Assembly: GCA_002505405.1 (NCBI GenBank)
Contig: DAVD01000025.1
Location: forward strand, 3,045-18,704
Origin: Candidatus Poseidonia alphae
GTDB lineage: Archaea; Thermoplasmatota; Poseidoniia; Poseidoniales; Poseidoniaceae
DNA: 15,660 nucleotides
Direction: 5' to 3'
Under the pieces are notes generated by a model. The model searched no databases. It saw only the letters and a program-made list of their open reading frames with translations, and was not told the DNA's origin. Within the stretch, counting starts at the first letter, position 1. Each line of letters begins with the position of its first letter. Made by a program: the position numbers and the translations under genes. Below are positions 1 to 7,743 of this stretch, piece by piece.

Positions 1-3000
1 AGCAACCTGATGAATTCGGATTCCGCTGGGAAAGCATCGAAGATGTCTCGCCCACTGGCTACTACCAGTCACGATACCCGTACAAGTACTGGGGCTACTA
101 TTCCCCTGCTAACTACTTCCAAGGTGCGTTCTCTCCTCCTGAAGGAGCGAACGGACAAAGTGGATGGGTCGGAGCAGGTAGCCCACCTAGCTACGCTCAA
201 GGTGGATACCCTAACAACTACGGAATCTGTCTTGATTATGCTTACACCTACTACATGAACGCAGGTCAAGGTGCCCGAACTACCTTCCCAATCGTTGACA
301 TTTCTGGTGCAACAGCCTACGGTGGAAACATCTCCAAGGTTTCGCTTTGGATCGACGTTCTTCACAAGGGAGCAGACAATTACCAGGACCGCTATGACTT
401 CGTAGCACGTTCCGGTAACGACCCTGCTTCACTTGGCGAATATGTCCGTGAATCCGGAACTGCCAAATTTGAGAACGGCCAGATTATTGGATCCGATGTT
501 GGACTTGACATTGGTGGCGCTTACGCTGCTGGTGTTTTCGAGAACATTGAAATCACAGCCCCAACAACTGCGGGTGTTTACGTGACAGGTTCCACTGCAG
601 CTTCATCCTCGAACATTAATGTCACCGGTGGAGACTACGCAGTACTCTCTGGAACAAGTGCTTCAGGCCGTTTCGACCTACAAAACGTGGACTTTGAAAA
701 TCAGAATCTTGCTGGAATTTACTACCTCAAGAATTTGAACACAGAGTTCTCGGGAAGCATCACTGGTGGACAAGGTCCAGCATTGAAGTACGGGTTGGAC
801 ACGGACCGTTCAGTTGAACTGAGTGGATTATCTATCAAAACGAACGCTATTGGAATTGAATCTCTCGGTTCCACTGACTTTGTCCTCAAAGATGTTGAAT
901 TGAACAACACACAACACGATGTGGCAATGTCCGGTAGCTCATCGATGGACTTCATTGAAGGCGACCTGAATATATCAACAGTTGAAGTCACAGGTACTGG
1001 TGTCTTCACACGAATGCGTGAAGTTGACATTACAGTGACAGCTGACGTCGTTTCTGGTAGTACAACCACCACCGAAGATGTCGAGGGAACCAACGTTGTT
1101 CTCAAAGATCCTGATGGTGTAGTAACTGGAATGGCGGAAACCGACAGCAACGGTGTCGCTTCAGACTTGACCTTCGTCACACAAACTGTTGATGCGGGCT
1201 CTTGTTCATCGGTCTGCACGCCTAGTTTGACCGGGTACACAGCCGTAACAGTGGCCACTATCGACTATTTCTGGACAAGCAGCTCAAACAACGCTGACTT
1301 CCGATACGCCTTTGAAGAAATGTCATTGAACAATATGCCTGACAATGTAGAAACCATTGACCTGGTGGAAACCTTTGATTCCCGTATCTGTTACCGCTAT
1401 ACAAGTACCTCATACATCCAGCAGAACGCGTGTTCAAGCCTGGGTACCGGAAGTACACGAACATTCAGTAACGGCCTTGTTGAATACGGATACTATTACA
1501 CGATCAGTGGAAACGATATCGCAGGTGAAACGGTTATGTTTGATGCCCCATTCCTATACCTTGATGGGGGTACTCACAACTGGAACCAAACTGAAATCAT
1601 CTCAACCGCTTCCTACACCTTCGACAACGCAAACCGATTCTACCCTAGTTACAGAGATGAAGTCAACCTTTGGATGCACAACACCAACATCACCGCTACA
1701 GCAGTAAGTAGCGAAGGGGAAATGCAAGGGTTCCAACTTGGATACCAATACTACAGCATGAACCTGGACATGGACCGAAGTTCCATCTCTGGACTTGCTA
1801 GTATTTGGGGTTCAATTGGATACGGTAGTTACAATGAATATGAATTGGATCACTTCCAGATCACCAACAGCACCTTTACTCACTTCAAGGGATACACCGC
1901 ACTGAACAGCGCTATCCAAAACACCGACATCTGTGTCCAGATTAACGGTGGAGAAGAAAGTCTGATCTACAACAACACATTCTATGACTGTGGTGCAGGT
2001 GTCCAATTGGAGCGCTCTCCGTACTATTACTCCCACTCTGCGAGTGAACTTGGTGCCGACAACGTAACCATTGACAGCAACAGATTCTACGACGGTGGAG
2101 AAATCGCAGACGTTTGGGTCTATTCATCGAGCCAAGCCGACGGGACGATCATTACCAACAATGAGTTCAATCCTAACGGTGGAAGAGCGATTTCAGTATA
2201 TGCTGGAAAGGCAACAGACATGTTGATTCAAGACAACACAATTGTAGGCGGTACAAACGCCATCAGTTTGAACACTGTTAGCAACTTTACCATCCACAAC
2301 AATACCATTGGTGGTATCAGTGACCCTGCGTCAACCGGTATCCAGGTGTTCAAGGGAACAGGTGATGTCACGAACAACACTCTAGTGGATGCCGACGGCG
2401 GAATTTACCTCTCGGAAATGCGCAGTCCTCCTCAGCCCACGAACTCGTTGTGTTCAATCTCCAGCAGTGGATATCGAACCTCTGACAGTTGTAATTTCAA
2501 CCTCGCTTCAGGAAAGTCTGCAGACGTCAACCTTGGTACAGACAATTGGGGATACGAAATCAGTATCACCATTGACCTACCTGACGGCACAACCGATTCA
2601 TGGGGTACATACTCCTTCGGTAGTAACACAGAATACCTGCCTTTGAAGACCTACAGCGATGCAGGAGCCTACACACTTACCGTGCGAGACTCCTTTGGTG
2701 ACGGTGGCGCTACAATCAACGTCCTTGAATCAACCGGTGGATCTACTGGATACGCCGGACCTGACATCAGTGGAAACACCATTGGGCTCTCTGCTGGGCG
2801 AGTATCTCCTAACGCAGTCGGAATCACTGCCGTAGACTGTGATGCAGTCACAATCCTTTCAGGAAGTAACACCGTTACACTCGGTGACAATGCAATTGTC
2901 ATCGAGGACTGTGATTTCAGTGACGAAGGTTCAACGCTGACCGGAAGTGGAGATGCCTCCACAACTGGTATCGTCGGCGATGACACAAACACCTTCATCA

Positions 3001-6000
3001 ACCTTGATGGAACCACAATCAGTGGGTATGCAGTCGGACTAACCAAGGAAAACGGCGACCTCTCGATGATCGGTGGAACCGATATCGCTGGCTCTGATTA
3101 CGGTGTCCAAGTGGAATCCACATCGGTTACTGCAATAAACGCAGCCGTTGATGGTGGAGCTACTGGAACAGGTCTCTATGTTGTAGACAGCAGCGACGTT
3201 TGGGTTTACCCAATGGATGCATCCGGTCTCATCGGTGTTCACATCGATAATACCCCGTTCCGCTGGGACGGTGGTATTTCGGATGCTACAACCGCAATCT
3301 ACGTTGAAGATTCAATCGGTAGCGTGGAGAACCTAACCTGGTCTGCATCAACAACGCAGATTAACGCAGGACCTCGCTCCCACGTAACTTCAATCGGTAA
3401 CACACTGCTCAGCGGTGCTATCACCATTGACTCGACATCGATTATTGACGAAGCCAACCTCCTGTCGATTGAAACGACTCACCTTGGTGACCTACCACAG
3501 AACGAAGTTGCACTTCTCGTTACATCAACTGACGACGAGCGGGCTTCCTACGTGTCGACTTCCTTCCAACCAGAGACCATGTCTGTGGACGGAAGCAATG
3601 ATGACTGGGTCGGCGGAAACGCACTCAACCCATCAGGCTATGCAATGCCTGGTAACATGAGCGGAGACGGAACCGATGACTTCTATGTGACCTATGTTGA
3701 AGGAGACAGCCTGTACTTGGGTATGACCGGATCAGATTTGACATCCTCTGACGTATTGATTTACCTCAGTGTAGATGGTAGCGGGTCCGATGTTGGATAC
3801 AACGGACTAGGTGGAGCTCACAACCTCCCATTCAGTGCGAACTACGTGCTTTGGGCAGACAGTGACTCCTCATATGACCTCTACAGTTACGGTTTCCTTG
3901 GCTGGACTCGTTCCGCATTGAGCACCGCTAACGTGGATGCAGACTTCTCCTCTTCACTTGGTGAAATCTCGATCCCATGGAGCCGTATCGGTGGAATGCC
4001 TGACCAAATCGACATCGTCGCAATCGTTCAAGAAGAAACTACTGCAGACATTACTACAGTTCACCCATCCCAAGCATTGGATGGGACCGCAACGCTTCAG
4101 AACCTGACCAATTTCATGACCGTGGAATTGAACCATGGCGATTTGATGACAGGAACCCTCAACGATGAAGTTCTCGTGTACCGCTCCTACAAGGGTGTTG
4201 CAACCGCTAGCGAAGCAAAGAACTACAACATCATGTTGAAGACACCAGCTGACTGTGCTTACGACTGGGCAACCATCGAAGATGTTTCAATGGCTACCAA
4301 CGTGGCCTTTGACGACAGTTACACTGCTGGAACCGGTGATACGACAGACGTTCGTGCAACCGTTGACATCTTGCGTGCATGTCCAGTGATCGATACTGAA
4401 GCTACTGCTTCTCCATCGGATGGTCTTGCATCGTTCGATAAGGATGAGGACTCTTCGGCATTCACGTTCAGTCTCACAAACCTTGTGGACGATGTTCAGG
4501 ATGCTGAAATTGACCTTGACTGGGTCGTTACTGAAGGAACCCTAGTGGCCTTTGACAACGTCTTGGTTGATTGGGCTCAGAACGGCCAAGATGTCACCAT
4601 CACACCGCTCACTGACCAATTCGGAACTGTAGTCTTCTCCTTTGAAGTCACAGACAGCAACGGTTTGACCGACAGCCACAACATCACTTACACAGTGAAC
4701 AATGTGAACGACAAGCCAGTGATCTGTAACAACGAGCGTGTTCTAACTGACTGTATGCCTATCATCTCTGAAGATGGTTCGTTTAACAACATCCTGCCTG
4801 AAGGGTTCGGAATACACACCAAGTTCCTTGGTGACGTATCCAACGCTACTCGCTCCTACATCCGGGACATGGCTAACGAGCAATCGCCAAGCCGTCAAAC
4901 CTACACATGGGGCGCAAGCATCCCAACAACCTGTGAAGCATTCACAGTCGATGTTGTCAACAACGAGTTGACCATTACTGAGAACACAGCAAACGAAAAG
5001 GGTGGCACTTGTATGATGACCCTCTCTCTATCTGATGATGGAGCTGAGAATGTCGATGCAGACACCTTTGATGTTGCCTTCTCCGTATCACCGGTCAACG
5101 ATGCACCAGTGATTCGAGATTGGGATGCCGCTAACGGTACAACGATTGTGAACAAGGCTAACCTACCGATCAACCAGGCTTGGAAGCTTGTCATGACCGA
5201 AGACGATACCAACGAAGACAACCTAACGTTCGACCTCTCTGCTGTCAAGGCTGATGTTGACCACGAAATGGACGACCTTCTTTGGACCGTTGAATCGACT
5301 GACCAGTGCACATACACGAACTACTTTACAGCAACCATCATCGGAGACGACCTCGTCTTTGACCTGATTGAAGATGCTGCAACTGACGTGCCTAACGAAG
5401 AGCGTGACTACCTCAACAACGCTGGTATCCACCAGATTCCACCGACAGGCAGTTCATACTGTGAGATCACTCTGGTTCTACGTGACACACCAACTGCACC
5501 TATCGTTGATGGCGAATACAACACTCACATCCCGAACTACGATACCAGTTTGATGCCTATTGCTGATTACGAGCAAGGTGTTGCAACCAAGACCATCGGT
5601 GTGAAGGTTACCAACGTCCCAGAGCAAGTCCCAGACTATGCCTTCGACGCTGTGACCGGATTCAGCTTCAATGGAGTTACTAACGTCATGACCGGAACAT
5701 ACGTCCCAGTCACCGTCACCATTGACGGCGCTGGAGACCCTGGACCGTACCGTTACGACCACATGCTCGCTGTGACCTACCATTCGGATGGACACACAGA
5801 CATTGAACAAACTCGTTACTACGATGTGCCTGACTACAACACTGCGGTGAAACTCACTGAGGACGTTTACGTCACCAGAGATACAACACATGTTTGGGTC
5901 GAAATGGATGTACTCACTTGTTTGGATAACCCATGTGACTTGACGAAATCAACCACTGATCGTTTCATCGCTGACAACCCTGAATCACACTACCGTGTGA

Positions 6001-6899
6001 TCAACGGTGTTCAATCCGATGAGCCATGGTCCGCCCCTGGTCGATATGGACAAGATGCAACAGCATCCTCTATCCGTCGTCCATTGCTTGAAGACAGCAA
6101 CTGGTGTAACAACATCATGACCTCGCTTCCAGCCGCTGACCCATGTAACGCAGCCGACCAAGATACCGCTGACAGTTCGTTCCTCTCGACAAGTCAAGAC
6201 ATCCCAACCGTTGTCGACACTGTTGGAGCAAGCGCAGTTCCTTCCTTTGCCCCAAGCATCATTGCTGTGGCTATGGTTGGTCTCTTCGTGAGCGCCCTAA
6301 CCTTCTCCAGCCGCCGTGCTGATGACGAAGAAGAAGTGGTCGAACGCATGAAAGACGATGAAACTGCAGTCAGCCCTGTGATCGCTACCATCCTGATGGT
6401 TGCTATCACCGTGGTTCTCTCTGGTGTCATCTATGTCTGGGCGTCTTCGCTCGCTGAAACCGACGTCAAAGGCGTACCACGTATCACCTTCCAAATGGAA
6501 GATGTGAACGGTGTTGACGCTGATGAAGGCCACTGGAGAATCTCTGTGATGAACGCACAAACGGCACTTGCAACACAAGCTGTTGAAGTCCGTGTGATCT
6601 ATCAGAACTCAACAGGCGGTCAGAGTGTGGTTACGGTTAATCTTGCTGAAAGCGCTGGCGTGTACGGATTTAATCCGGCGAACAGTGACTCGTTTGTAAC
6701 GTTCGTTGATTCTGTCGACAGAGACGGTAATCGGTCAATTTCGACCTTCAACTCTGGCGATACAATCTTTGTTCGCACACACGCACCAGACGGTACACCG
6801 CTCACCGGTGTTACGATCACCATCACCTATGCTCCGCCTAACGGCAATGGAGCAGAATTGACGAAGTGGTCGAATCTGGCTTACGACAAGAAGGCTTGA
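1..6899 (+). CDS. Giant mosaic surface protein fused in frame to a C-terminal type IV pilin (5' partial)
   Basis: The frame is open from the left edge (first full codon at 3), so the ATG at 255 is internal; 2298 residues are visible. Approximate domains by visible residue: Tyr-rich segment 1-85; right-handed beta-helix 150-335; Ig-like 340-420; beta-helix 443-813, rich in Asn turns such as DNVTIDSNRF and NFTIHNNTI; Cys-containing domain ending SFGDGG 813-913; beta-helix 913-1180; CBM9/DOMON-like 1185-1380 (MSVDGSNDDW start); cadherin/Ig-like domains 1463-1996 with the VNDKPV and VNDAPV signatures. A membrane segment at 2082-2101 ends in SSRR. About 20 charged residues follow, then the archaeal pilin motif AVSPVIATILMVAITVV at 2122-2138 and a roughly 150-residue beta-rich pilin domain. 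Many N-x-S/T sequons and a high Asp content fit a glycosylated, possibly calcium-binding, extracellular protein. Adhesion or polysaccharide binding is inferred. The protein name is unknown to me. Confidence 0.9.
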   Translation, partial: QPDEFGFRWESIEDVSPTGYYQSRYPYKYWGYYSPANYFQGAFSPPEGANGQSGWVGAGSPPSYAQGGYPNNYGICLDYAYTYYMNAGQGARTTFPIVDISGATAYGGNISKVSLWIDVLHKGADNYQDRYDFVARSGNDPASLGEYVRESGTAKFENGQIIGSDVGLDIGGAYAAGVFENIEITAPTTAGVYVTGSTAASSSNINVTGGDYAVLSGTSASGRFDLQNVDFENQNLAGIYYLKNLNTEFSGSITGGQGPALKYGLDTDRSVELSGLSIKTNAIGIESLGSTDFVLKDVELNNTQHDVAMSGSSSMDFIEGDLNISTVEVTGTGVFTRMREVDITVTADVVSGSTTTTEDVEGTNVVLKDPDGVVTGMAETDSNGVASDLTFVTQTVDAGSCSSVCTPSLTGYTAVTVATIDYFWTSSSNNADFRYAFEEMSLNNMPDNVETIDLVETFDSRICYRYTSTSYIQQNACSSLGTGSTRTFSNGLVEYGYYYTISGNDIAGETVMFDAPFLYLDGGTHNWNQTEIISTASYTFDNANRFYPSYRDEVNLWMHNTNITATAVSSEGEMQGFQLGYQYYSMNLDMDRSSISGLASIWGSIGYGSYNEYELDHFQITNSTFTHFKGYTALNSAIQNTDICVQINGGEESLIYNNTFYDCGAGVQLERSPYYYSHSASELGADNVTIDSNRFYDGGEIADVWVYSSSQADGTIITNNEFNPNGGRAISVYAGKATDMLIQDNTIVGGTNAISLNTVSNFTIHNNTIGGISDPASTGIQVFKGTGDVTNNTLVDADGGIYLSEMRSPPQPTNSLCSISSSGYRTSDSCNFNLASGKSADVNLGTDNWGYEISITIDLPDGTTDSWGTYSFGSNTEYLPLKTYSDAGAYTLTVRDSFGDGGATINVLESTGGSTGYAGPDISGNTIGLSAGRVSPNAVGITAVDCDAVTILSGSNTVTLGDNAIVIEDCDFSDEGSTLTGSGDASTTGIVGDDTNTFINLDGTTISGYAVGLTKENGDLSMIGGTDIAGSDYGVQVESTSVTAINAAVDGGATGTGLYVVDSSDVWVYPMDASGLIGVHIDNTPFRWDGGISDATTAIYVEDSIGSVENLTWSASTTQINAGPRSHVTSIGNTLLSGAITIDSTSIIDEANLLSIETTHLGDLPQNEVALLVTSTDDERASYVSTSFQPETMSVDGSNDDWVGGNALNPSGYAMPGNMSGDGTDDFYVTYVEGDSLYLGMTGSDLTSSDVLIYLSVDGSGSDVGYNGLGGAHNLPFSANYVLWADSDSSYDLYSYGFLGWTRSALSTANVDADFSSSLGEISIPWSRIGGMPDQIDIVAIVQEETTADITTVHPSQALDGTATLQNLTNFMTVELNHGDLMTGTLNDEVLVYRSYKGVATASEAKNYNIMLKTPADCAYDWATIEDVSMATNVAFDDSYTAGTGDTTDVRATVDILRACPVIDTEATASPSDGLASFDKDEDSSAFTFSLTNLVDDVQDAEIDLDWVVTEGTLVAFDNVLVDWAQNGQDVTITPLTDQFGTVVFSFEVTDSNGLTDSHNITYTVNNVNDKPVICNNERVLTDCMPIISEDGSFNNILPEGFGIHTKFLGDVSNATRSYIRDMANEQSPSRQTYTWGASIPTTCEAFTVDVVNNELTITENTANEKGGTCMMTLSLSDDGAENVDADTFDVAFSVSPVNDAPVIRDWDAANGTTIVNKANLPINQAWKLVMTEDDTNEDNLTFDLSAVKADVDHEMDDLLWTVESTDQCTYTNYFTATIIGDDLVFDLIEDAATDVPNEERDYLNNAGIHQIPPTGSSYCEITLVLRDTPTAPIVDGEYNTHIPNYDTSLMPIADYEQGVATKTIGVKVTNVPEQVPDYAFDAVTGFSFNGVTNVMTGTYVPVTVTIDGAGDPGPYRYDHMLAVTYHSDGHTDIEQTRYYDVPDYNTAVKLTEDVYVTRDTTHVWVEMDVLTCLDNPCDLTKSTTDRFIADNPESHYRVINGVQSDEPWSAPGRYGQDATASSIRRPLLEDSNWCNNIMTSLPAADPCNAADQDTADSSFLSTSQDIPTVVDTVGASAVPSFAPSIIAVAMVGLFVSALTFSSRRADDEEEVVERMKDDETAVSPVIATILMVAITVVLSGVIYVWASSLAETDVKGVPRITFQMEDVNGVDADEGHWRISVMNAQTALATQAVEVRVIYQNSTGGQSVVTVNLAESAGVYGFNPANSDSFVTFVDSVDRDGNRSISTFNSGDTIFVRTHAPDGTPLTGVTITITYAPPNGNGAELTKWSNLAYDKKA
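6246..6305 (+). other. Membrane segment with sorting-like motif (VPSFAPS, hydrophobic stretch, SSRR)
   Basis: Within the giant protein, a VPSFAPS motif starting at 6237 leads into about 20 hydrophobic residues that end in SSRR and an acidic stretch. The order of short Pro/Phe motif, hydrophobic segment and basic cluster is that of archaeosortase (PGF-CTERM-like) C-terminal anchors. Here, however, it is not at the protein end, because about 195 residues follow it. It may simply be a stop-transfer helix that leaves the large domains outside and the RR tail in the cytoplasm. Confidence 0.55.
6348..6896 (+). other. Type IV prepilin module inside the giant ORF (class III signal peptide plus pilin domain)
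   Basis: An in-frame ATG at 6348 begins MKDDETA, followed at 6369 by VSPVIATILMVAITVV and a hydrophobic run to YVW near 6440. This matches the N-terminus of archaeal type IV pilins (Pilin_N/DUF1628), which a PibD/FlaK-type peptidase cleaves just before the hydrophobic segment. Read from this ATG, the module is 183 residues, a normal length for an archaeal pilin with a short charged leader. The remainder has beta-strand-like alternation, for example HWRISVMNAQ and VEVRVIYQNSTGG. I see no strong Shine-Dalgarno immediately upstream, only a purine-rich GAAGAAGAAG about 10 nt away, so independent translation is unproven. Confidence 0.75.
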
Positions 6900-6929
6900 A
6901 GTCTCAGTTGAGTTGTTACGACAATACTT

Positions 6930-7004
6930 CACCTGCAAGCAGGTGTCTGCAGCCGTGAGGCTGTATCCCAGCGGGGAGCCCCTAACAGGGCTCCCTGCCT
7001 TGGG
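6930..7004 (+). other. Three consecutive RNA hairpins after the surface-protein gene
   Basis: Hairpin 1 pairs CACCTG 6930-6935 with CAGGTG 6940-6945 (loop CAAG). Hairpin 2 pairs 6948-6954 with 6959-6965 (7 bp including one G-U) around a GTGA tetraloop. Hairpin 3 pairs 6971-6981 with 6988-6998 (11 bp including one G-U, loop CTAACA) and extends with CCCA 6967-6970 against TGGG 7001-7004 across a 2-nt bulge. GTGA is a GNRA loop only when read on the plus strand, which favours a plus-strand transcript. This could be a 3'-UTR structure of the giant gene, a 5' leader of the phosphatase gene, or an independent small RNA. No T-tract follows, so it is not a standard terminator. Confidence 0.6.
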
Positions 7005-7011
7005 CGATCCC

Positions 7012-7057
7012 CTAGCCAAAAGCGAACCCTTTCAAACTGGAGTTGGCTGGTTGGGTT
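7012..7057 (+). promoter_or_regulatory. Possible H-type pseudoknot directly before the phosphatase start codon
   Basis: Stem 1 pairs 7012-7019 with 7043-7050 (8 bp including one T-G wobble, core AGCCAA/TTGGCT). Inside its loop, AACCC at 7025-7029 can pair with GGGTT at 7053-7057, just after stem 1, which gives H-type pseudoknot topology. The last base of stem 2 touches the ATG at 7058. GGAG at 7039-7042, the only Shine-Dalgarno-like sequence, sits in the loop. The pairings are read directly from the sequence; their formation and any translational control are inference. Confidence 0.35.
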
Positions 7058-7738
7058 ATGGTTCAAGAGAACGGGAACGTCAAACCAAGGATCGTAGTCT
7101 TTGATTGCGATGGTGTGCTTGTCGATGCAGTGAGCTCATGGAGAACACTTCACGATGCATTTGGTACGGACAACGCGTTGAACCTGAACCGGTTTATCCG
7201 TGGTGAACTCAGCGATGTTGAGTTCATGCGCTCCGATATCCAGATGTGGAAAGAAGTGCAAGATCCGATTCACCGTGACGAGTTGTTTCGTGCCTATGCT
7301 GGTGTGAAACTCATGCCTGGTGCACGTGATGTTGTCGAGAAACTTTTGGCTGAGGGCGTTTTTGTAGCCATTGTCAGCGCCGGTGTTGACATCTTTGTGA
7401 GTTCCATTGCTGGTATTCTCAAAGTTGACGATTGGATTGCTAACGGGTTCGTCTTTGACGATGATGGGTTTCTCACCGATGAAGGTGTATGCCGGCTTCA
7501 CGCAACTGGAAAGAACGATGTCATTCAGCGTTTACTTGACATGAACGGGTTCAAACCCCAACATTGTGTATCGGTTGGGGATTCTGAAATGGATCTCTCG
7601 ATGCAAGTCGAAGGTAGCGGTTTTATCGGCTTCAACCCAACCCGTGAATCTTCTCATGTTGCCTTTAAGGATGCAGGGGTTCCCGTTGTTAACACCAAGG
7701 ATCTGAGGGATATTCTACCCTATCTTGGAATGTCTTGA
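7058..7738 (+). CDS. HAD-superfamily phosphatase, phosphoserine-phosphatase-like
   Basis: A 226-residue soluble protein with the four HAD motifs in order: DCDGV with nucleophile D16 and acid/base D18; Ser107 in IVSAG; Lys152 in ATGKND; and GDSEMD with G174, D175 and D179. The cap insertion between motifs I and II, and the overall size, fit the SerB/phosphoserine phosphatase-like subfamily, but the substrate cannot be read from the motifs. I chose the ATG at 7058 rather than the in-frame TTG at 7043, because the latter only adds a non-conserved MAGWV and has GGAG abutting it with no spacing. No cognate pathway gene is adjacent. The gene converges on the PolD small-subunit gene with a 5-nt gap, and its upstream region is strongly structured. 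Confidence 0.88.
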   Translation: MVQENGNVKPRIVVFDCDGVLVDAVSSWRTLHDAFGTDNALNLNRFIRGELSDVEFMRSDIQMWKEVQDPIHRDELFRAYAGVKLMPGARDVVEKLLAEGVFVAIVSAGVDIFVSSIAGILKVDDWIANGFVFDDDGFLTDEGVCRLHATGKNDVIQRLLDMNGFKPQHCVSVGDSEMDLSMQVEGSGFIGFNPTRESSHVAFKDAGVPVVNTKDLRDILPYLGMS

Positions 7739-7743
7739 TTCCA

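Noticed and set aside
255..257. ATG as the start of the giant protein
   Set aside because: The same frame is open and protein-like back to position 3, so this Met is internal and the gene continues beyond the left edge.
722..1258. 178-residue minus-strand ORF inside the giant gene
   Set aside because: It is an antisense shadow of a Thr/Ser/Val-rich coding region; the plus strand has clear beta-helix protein content.
6967..7004. Strong hairpin as an intrinsic terminator
   Set aside because: No T-run follows on either side; archaeal termination depends mainly on T-tracts.
7043..7057. TTG at 7043 as start of the HAD phosphatase
   Set aside because: The extra five residues are not motif-bearing, GGAG abuts the TTG without spacing, and ATG 7058 gives a normal family length.
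6913..7104. 63-residue plus-strand ORF across the intergenic region
   Set aside because: It overlaps the hairpins and the phosphatase start, has no ribosome site and no recognisable protein character.
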